A DNA stretch of 6,914 bases, taken from the NCBI GenBank assembly GCA_025774405.1, contig JALGWB010000113.1, positions 1 through 6,914 of the forward strand. The letters are read 5' to 3'. Shown piece after piece: positions 6,439 to 6,914 of the stretch; the stretch's first letter is position 1, and every line of letters starts with the position of its first letter. A program made the translations under genes and the position numbers. The notes under the pieces are model-generated. The model saw nothing but the letters and a program-made list of their open reading frames with translations, was not told where the DNA came from and did no database searches. This DNA is from a bacterium. Its GTDB lineage: Bacteria; Arandabacterota; Arandabacteria; Arandabacterales; Arandabacteraceae.

Positions 6439-6914
6439 GTGTATTTTCGATGTGGGCAAGCCGGGGAAAAATCGGTTGTCAGGCAAGGCACTGGTAGATC
6501 TGTGCTTCACGTTGTGGCCGTGGTTTGTGCACTGGTTACACCGCTGACCACCATCGGAACCGCGGATTCGGATGTCCCTGGAAATACGCCTGTCGCTGAT
6601 CAGCCAGTTCAACTTCTTGAGTCAGCAAGGCTATCGTGCGATACACTTTTTGTCCACTGGTATAGCAATGGCCGCAGCGACAGCGGCTTCGATTTGGTTC
6701 GAGTTGATGCACTTGGAGATACAATGGCGCTTTATCTTCGGTGGTTGCTTGGAGCCAATCCGCATATCAGGGTAGTTGGTCCAATGGGTGGTACAAACCG
6801 TGGCATCCGTACCAAGATCTGGCACCTGCATCGCTTTGAGATACAGAGTCCCGGTGAGATTTTCGATGATGCCGAGGATTTTTGCACTCGGGGTGGTAAC
6901 GGTTCGATTGATAA
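6439..6914 (+). CDS. Unrecognised protein, N-terminal part (3' truncated by window)
   Basis: The frame is open without a stop from 6370 to the window end (about 181 codons), in the same frame as the preceding gene. I chose the GTG at 6439 because AGGGAG lies 8 nt upstream (6425-6430). A GTG at 6415 and a TTG at 6382 are in-frame alternatives without a good ribosome-binding site. The N-terminal part has a hydrophobic stretch, SVLHVVAVVCALVTPLTTIG, which could be a signal or membrane segment but could also be the core of a domain. The later part, including FDLVRVDALGDTMALYLRWLLGANPHIRVVGP, reads like a folded alpha/beta protein. I recognise no family. It starts about 70 bp after the Clp-RF2-like stop on the same strand with no obvious terminator between, so co-transcription is likely. 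The N-terminal reading is uncertain because another frame is also open over 6419-6547. Confidence 0.5.
   Translation, partial: MYFRCGQAGEKSVVRQGTGRSVLHVVAVVCALVTPLTTIGTADSDVPGNTPVADQPVQLLESARLSCDTLFVHWYSNGRSDSGFDLVRVDALGDTMALYLRWLLGANPHIRVVGPMGGTNRGIRTKIWHLHRFEIQSPGEIFDDAEDFCTRGGNGSID

Noticed and set aside
6419..6547. 42-codon + strand frame (starting MLRESSTC) overlapping the downstream gene
   Set aside because: It is short, has no good ribosome-binding site and stops before the convincing coding stretch. It is mentioned only because it clouds the N-terminus of the downstream gene.

Overview
The window is bacterial chromosomal DNA of moderate G+C (about half by eye), densely packed and free of RNA genes, CRISPR arrays and recognisable mobile elements. 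The lineage cannot be fixed from the sequence. A stand-alone cyclodeaminase-type folate protein next to a long ChaN-like protein suggests an uncultured or environmental bacterium, but that is only an impression.

Layout. (1) Bases 2-337 (+) are the 3' end of a formiminotransferase-cyclodeaminase C-domain (FTCD_C) gene whose start lies upstream. (2) Bases 317-2017 (-) encode a 566-residue ChaN/Tiki-superfamily protein, convergent with and overlapping the FTCD_C gene by 21 bp, with a long uncharacterised helical C-terminal half. (3) Bases 2018-2270 are a divergent intergenic region that should hold the control elements of both flanking genes. (4) Bases 2271-6369 (+) are one very large gene (about 1365 residues after correcting one +1 frame change near base 3730). 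(5) From 6370 to the window end the + strand stays open in one frame. This is probably the beginning of another, unrecognised gene that runs off the window.

The notable object is gene 4. Its product has an N-terminal TPR-type helical region, a degenerate ClpA/C-type first AAA+ module, an intact second AAA+ module carrying a Clp protease-type IGF loop, and then an entire peptide-chain-release-factor-2-like module. That last module aligns with RF2 from the PxFW motif near its start to the WGS...R segment near its end, but it has lost both the GGQ peptidyl-hydrolysis motif and the SPF stop-codon-recognition motif. AAA+ module 2 and the RF2-like part lie in one uninterrupted frame, so the fusion itself does not depend on the frameshift correction.

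A reasonable hypothesis (inference) is that a catalytically dead RF2 mimic targets a Clp-type unfoldase, possibly with ClpP, to ribosomes or to RF2 binding partners, for example in rescue, quality control, stress or conflict. The frame change lies in a run of six T, and deleting one T restores perfect Clp spacing. A sequencing or assembly indel is the simplest explanation, a real mutation is possible, and a programmed +1 shift is a less likely but testable alternative. The genes on the two strands show no obvious common pathway.
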